From positions 1 through 6,013 of the forward strand of contig JABGPX010000331.1 of the NCBI GenBank assembly GCA_018644745.1: DNA of 6,013 bases, read 5' to 3'. This DNA is from Spirochaetales bacterium. Lineage in GTDB: Bacteria; Spirochaetota; Spirochaetia; ARS1246. The notes under the pieces are model-generated. The model was given only the letters and a program-made list of their open reading frames with translations, searched no databases and had not been told where the DNA came from. Numbering within the stretch: position 1 is the first letter of the stretch; every line of letters begins with the position of its first letter. Positions 5,318 through 6,013 of the stretch are shown piece after piece. Position numbers and translations under genes: made by a program.

Positions 5318-6013
5318 ATGAACCCTGCAATTGAAAAATACACCCGATTCAATCTGGTTAAAGAGATGTTGGAGACCGCGGATATTATTCGCGGTATGGA
5401 TATTGAAACCATTCGAAACCATACAAGCATACTTGGCAGCGGACCGGTTTTCCTTACAGGTGAAGGCTCATCCCGCCTGCTTCCAGCGGGTAAGGTAAGA
5501 TATGACGGACTGCGCTATGGTTATCCGCAGACGATTACCATCGAAGGCGCGATTCAGGCTCTGGATTACGATTTCAGCGGTACGACCGTATTCGCAGCCT
5601 CCAACTCAGGGCGCACCCGTGAGGTAGTAATGCTTTTGGATGCACTTGATCAAGACTCCATTACAGGAACATTCGCGGTGGTAGGATCGGCGGATTCTCC
5701 GATCGGCCGAAAGACCGATGACAGCTATGTCCTCGCTTCGGGCCCTGAAAAGGCGGTCGCGGCGACAAAGACAGTCGTAGAGCAAGCCCTTTATTACGAT
5801 CTGCTTTTCAGATTGAAGAACGGAAAAGAGCTGCCGGATCTGAACAGGATCGGCGATTTGTTCGAGGAAACCCTCCTGAAGGTTATTCCCGGAGAGATTG
5901 CAGACTCCCTTTCAGACGCGGGAACCATCTACTGGACGGGCAGAACTGACGGCGTTGCCGGTGAACTCGCACTCAAGACAAATGAAATTACGCGGAAGGC
6001 CTCAGATTTCCTA
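5318..6013 (+). CDS. Double-SIS-domain sugar isomerase/deaminase, GlmS-isomerase-like (cut by right edge)
   Basis: The frame is open for 232 residues to the window edge. It contains one full SIS domain and the start of a second, as in the isomerase half of glucosamine-6-phosphate synthase and in AgaS- or FrlB-type sugar-phosphate deaminases. Seen are GEGSSRLLPAGK (48-59) and the phosphate-binding AASNSGRTREVV (93-104). SGPEKAVAATKT (141-152) follows, equivalent to GPE...STK of GlmS. GRTDGVAGELALKTNEITRK (208-227) has Glu216, Lys220 and Glu223 aligned with GlmS Glu481, Lys485 and Glu488, the last being the isomerisation base. There is no glutaminase domain at the N-terminus, so it is not a complete GlmS. 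The C-terminal catalytic His/Lys region is off the edge. ATG 5318 has AAAGGAG at 5301-5307. Cotranscription with the phosphofructokinase suggests that it generates fructose 6-phosphate from an amino-sugar or glycated-amine phosphate. The exact substrate is unknown. Confidence 0.88.
   Translation, partial: MNPAIEKYTRFNLVKEMLETADIIRGMDIETIRNHTSILGSGPVFLTGEGSSRLLPAGKVRYDGLRYGYPQTITIEGAIQALDYDFSGTTVFAASNSGRTREVVMLLDALDQDSITGTFAVVGSADSPIGRKTDDSYVLASGPEKAVAATKTVVEQALYYDLLFRLKNGKELPDLNRIGDLFEETLLKVIPGEIADSLSDAGTIYWTGRTDGVAGELALKTNEITRKASDFL

Overview
This window is bacterial: genes are densely packed, most are preceded by clear purine-rich Shine-Dalgarno sites, sigma70-like promoters are recognisable, and there is one classic intrinsic terminator. 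Strong Shine-Dalgarno sites argue against Bacteroidota. A diphosphate-type phosphofructokinase together with sugar-catabolic genes suggests a fermentative anaerobe (for example Spirochaetota or Bacillota), but the lineage cannot be fixed from the sequence alone. I saw no rRNA, tRNA, CRISPR array or insertion sequence.

Left part (1-2705): the 5' end of a GH51 alpha-L-arabinofuranosidase gene runs leftward out of the window. A 126-base divergent promoter region separates it from a rightward pair: a four-carbon acid sugar kinase (DUF1537 family) and, 4 bases later, a uroporphyrinogen-decarboxylase-fold protein that resembles corrinoid/coenzyme M methyltransferases more than HemE. The kinase promoter lies so close to its ATG that the transcript is predicted to be leaderless or nearly so.

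Middle islet (2734-4038): two unrelated-looking genes diverge from a 193-base promoter region. One is an 80-residue protein of unknown function on the minus strand. The other is a 270-residue plus-strand protein that joins a histone-H1-like Lys/Ala/Pro tail, with seven tandem KPAAK-type pentapeptides, to a single type I restriction specificity (HsdS-like) target recognition domain. No HsdM or HsdR gene is present here. The base composition changes sharply at the junction. This is the most unusual object in the window. A strong hairpin plus T-run terminator closes the islet.

Right part (4060-6013): a sugar-phosphate operon with a PfkA-family, probably diphosphate-dependent, phosphofructokinase followed 25 bases later by a double-SIS-domain sugar isomerase/deaminase that runs off the right edge. 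A reasonable inference is that the SIS protein produces fructose 6-phosphate from an amino-sugar or glycated-amine phosphate and the kinase passes it into glycolysis. A near-palindrome just before the kinase ribosome site is a candidate operator.

Two CDSs are cut by the window edges: GH51 on the left and the SIS protein on the right.
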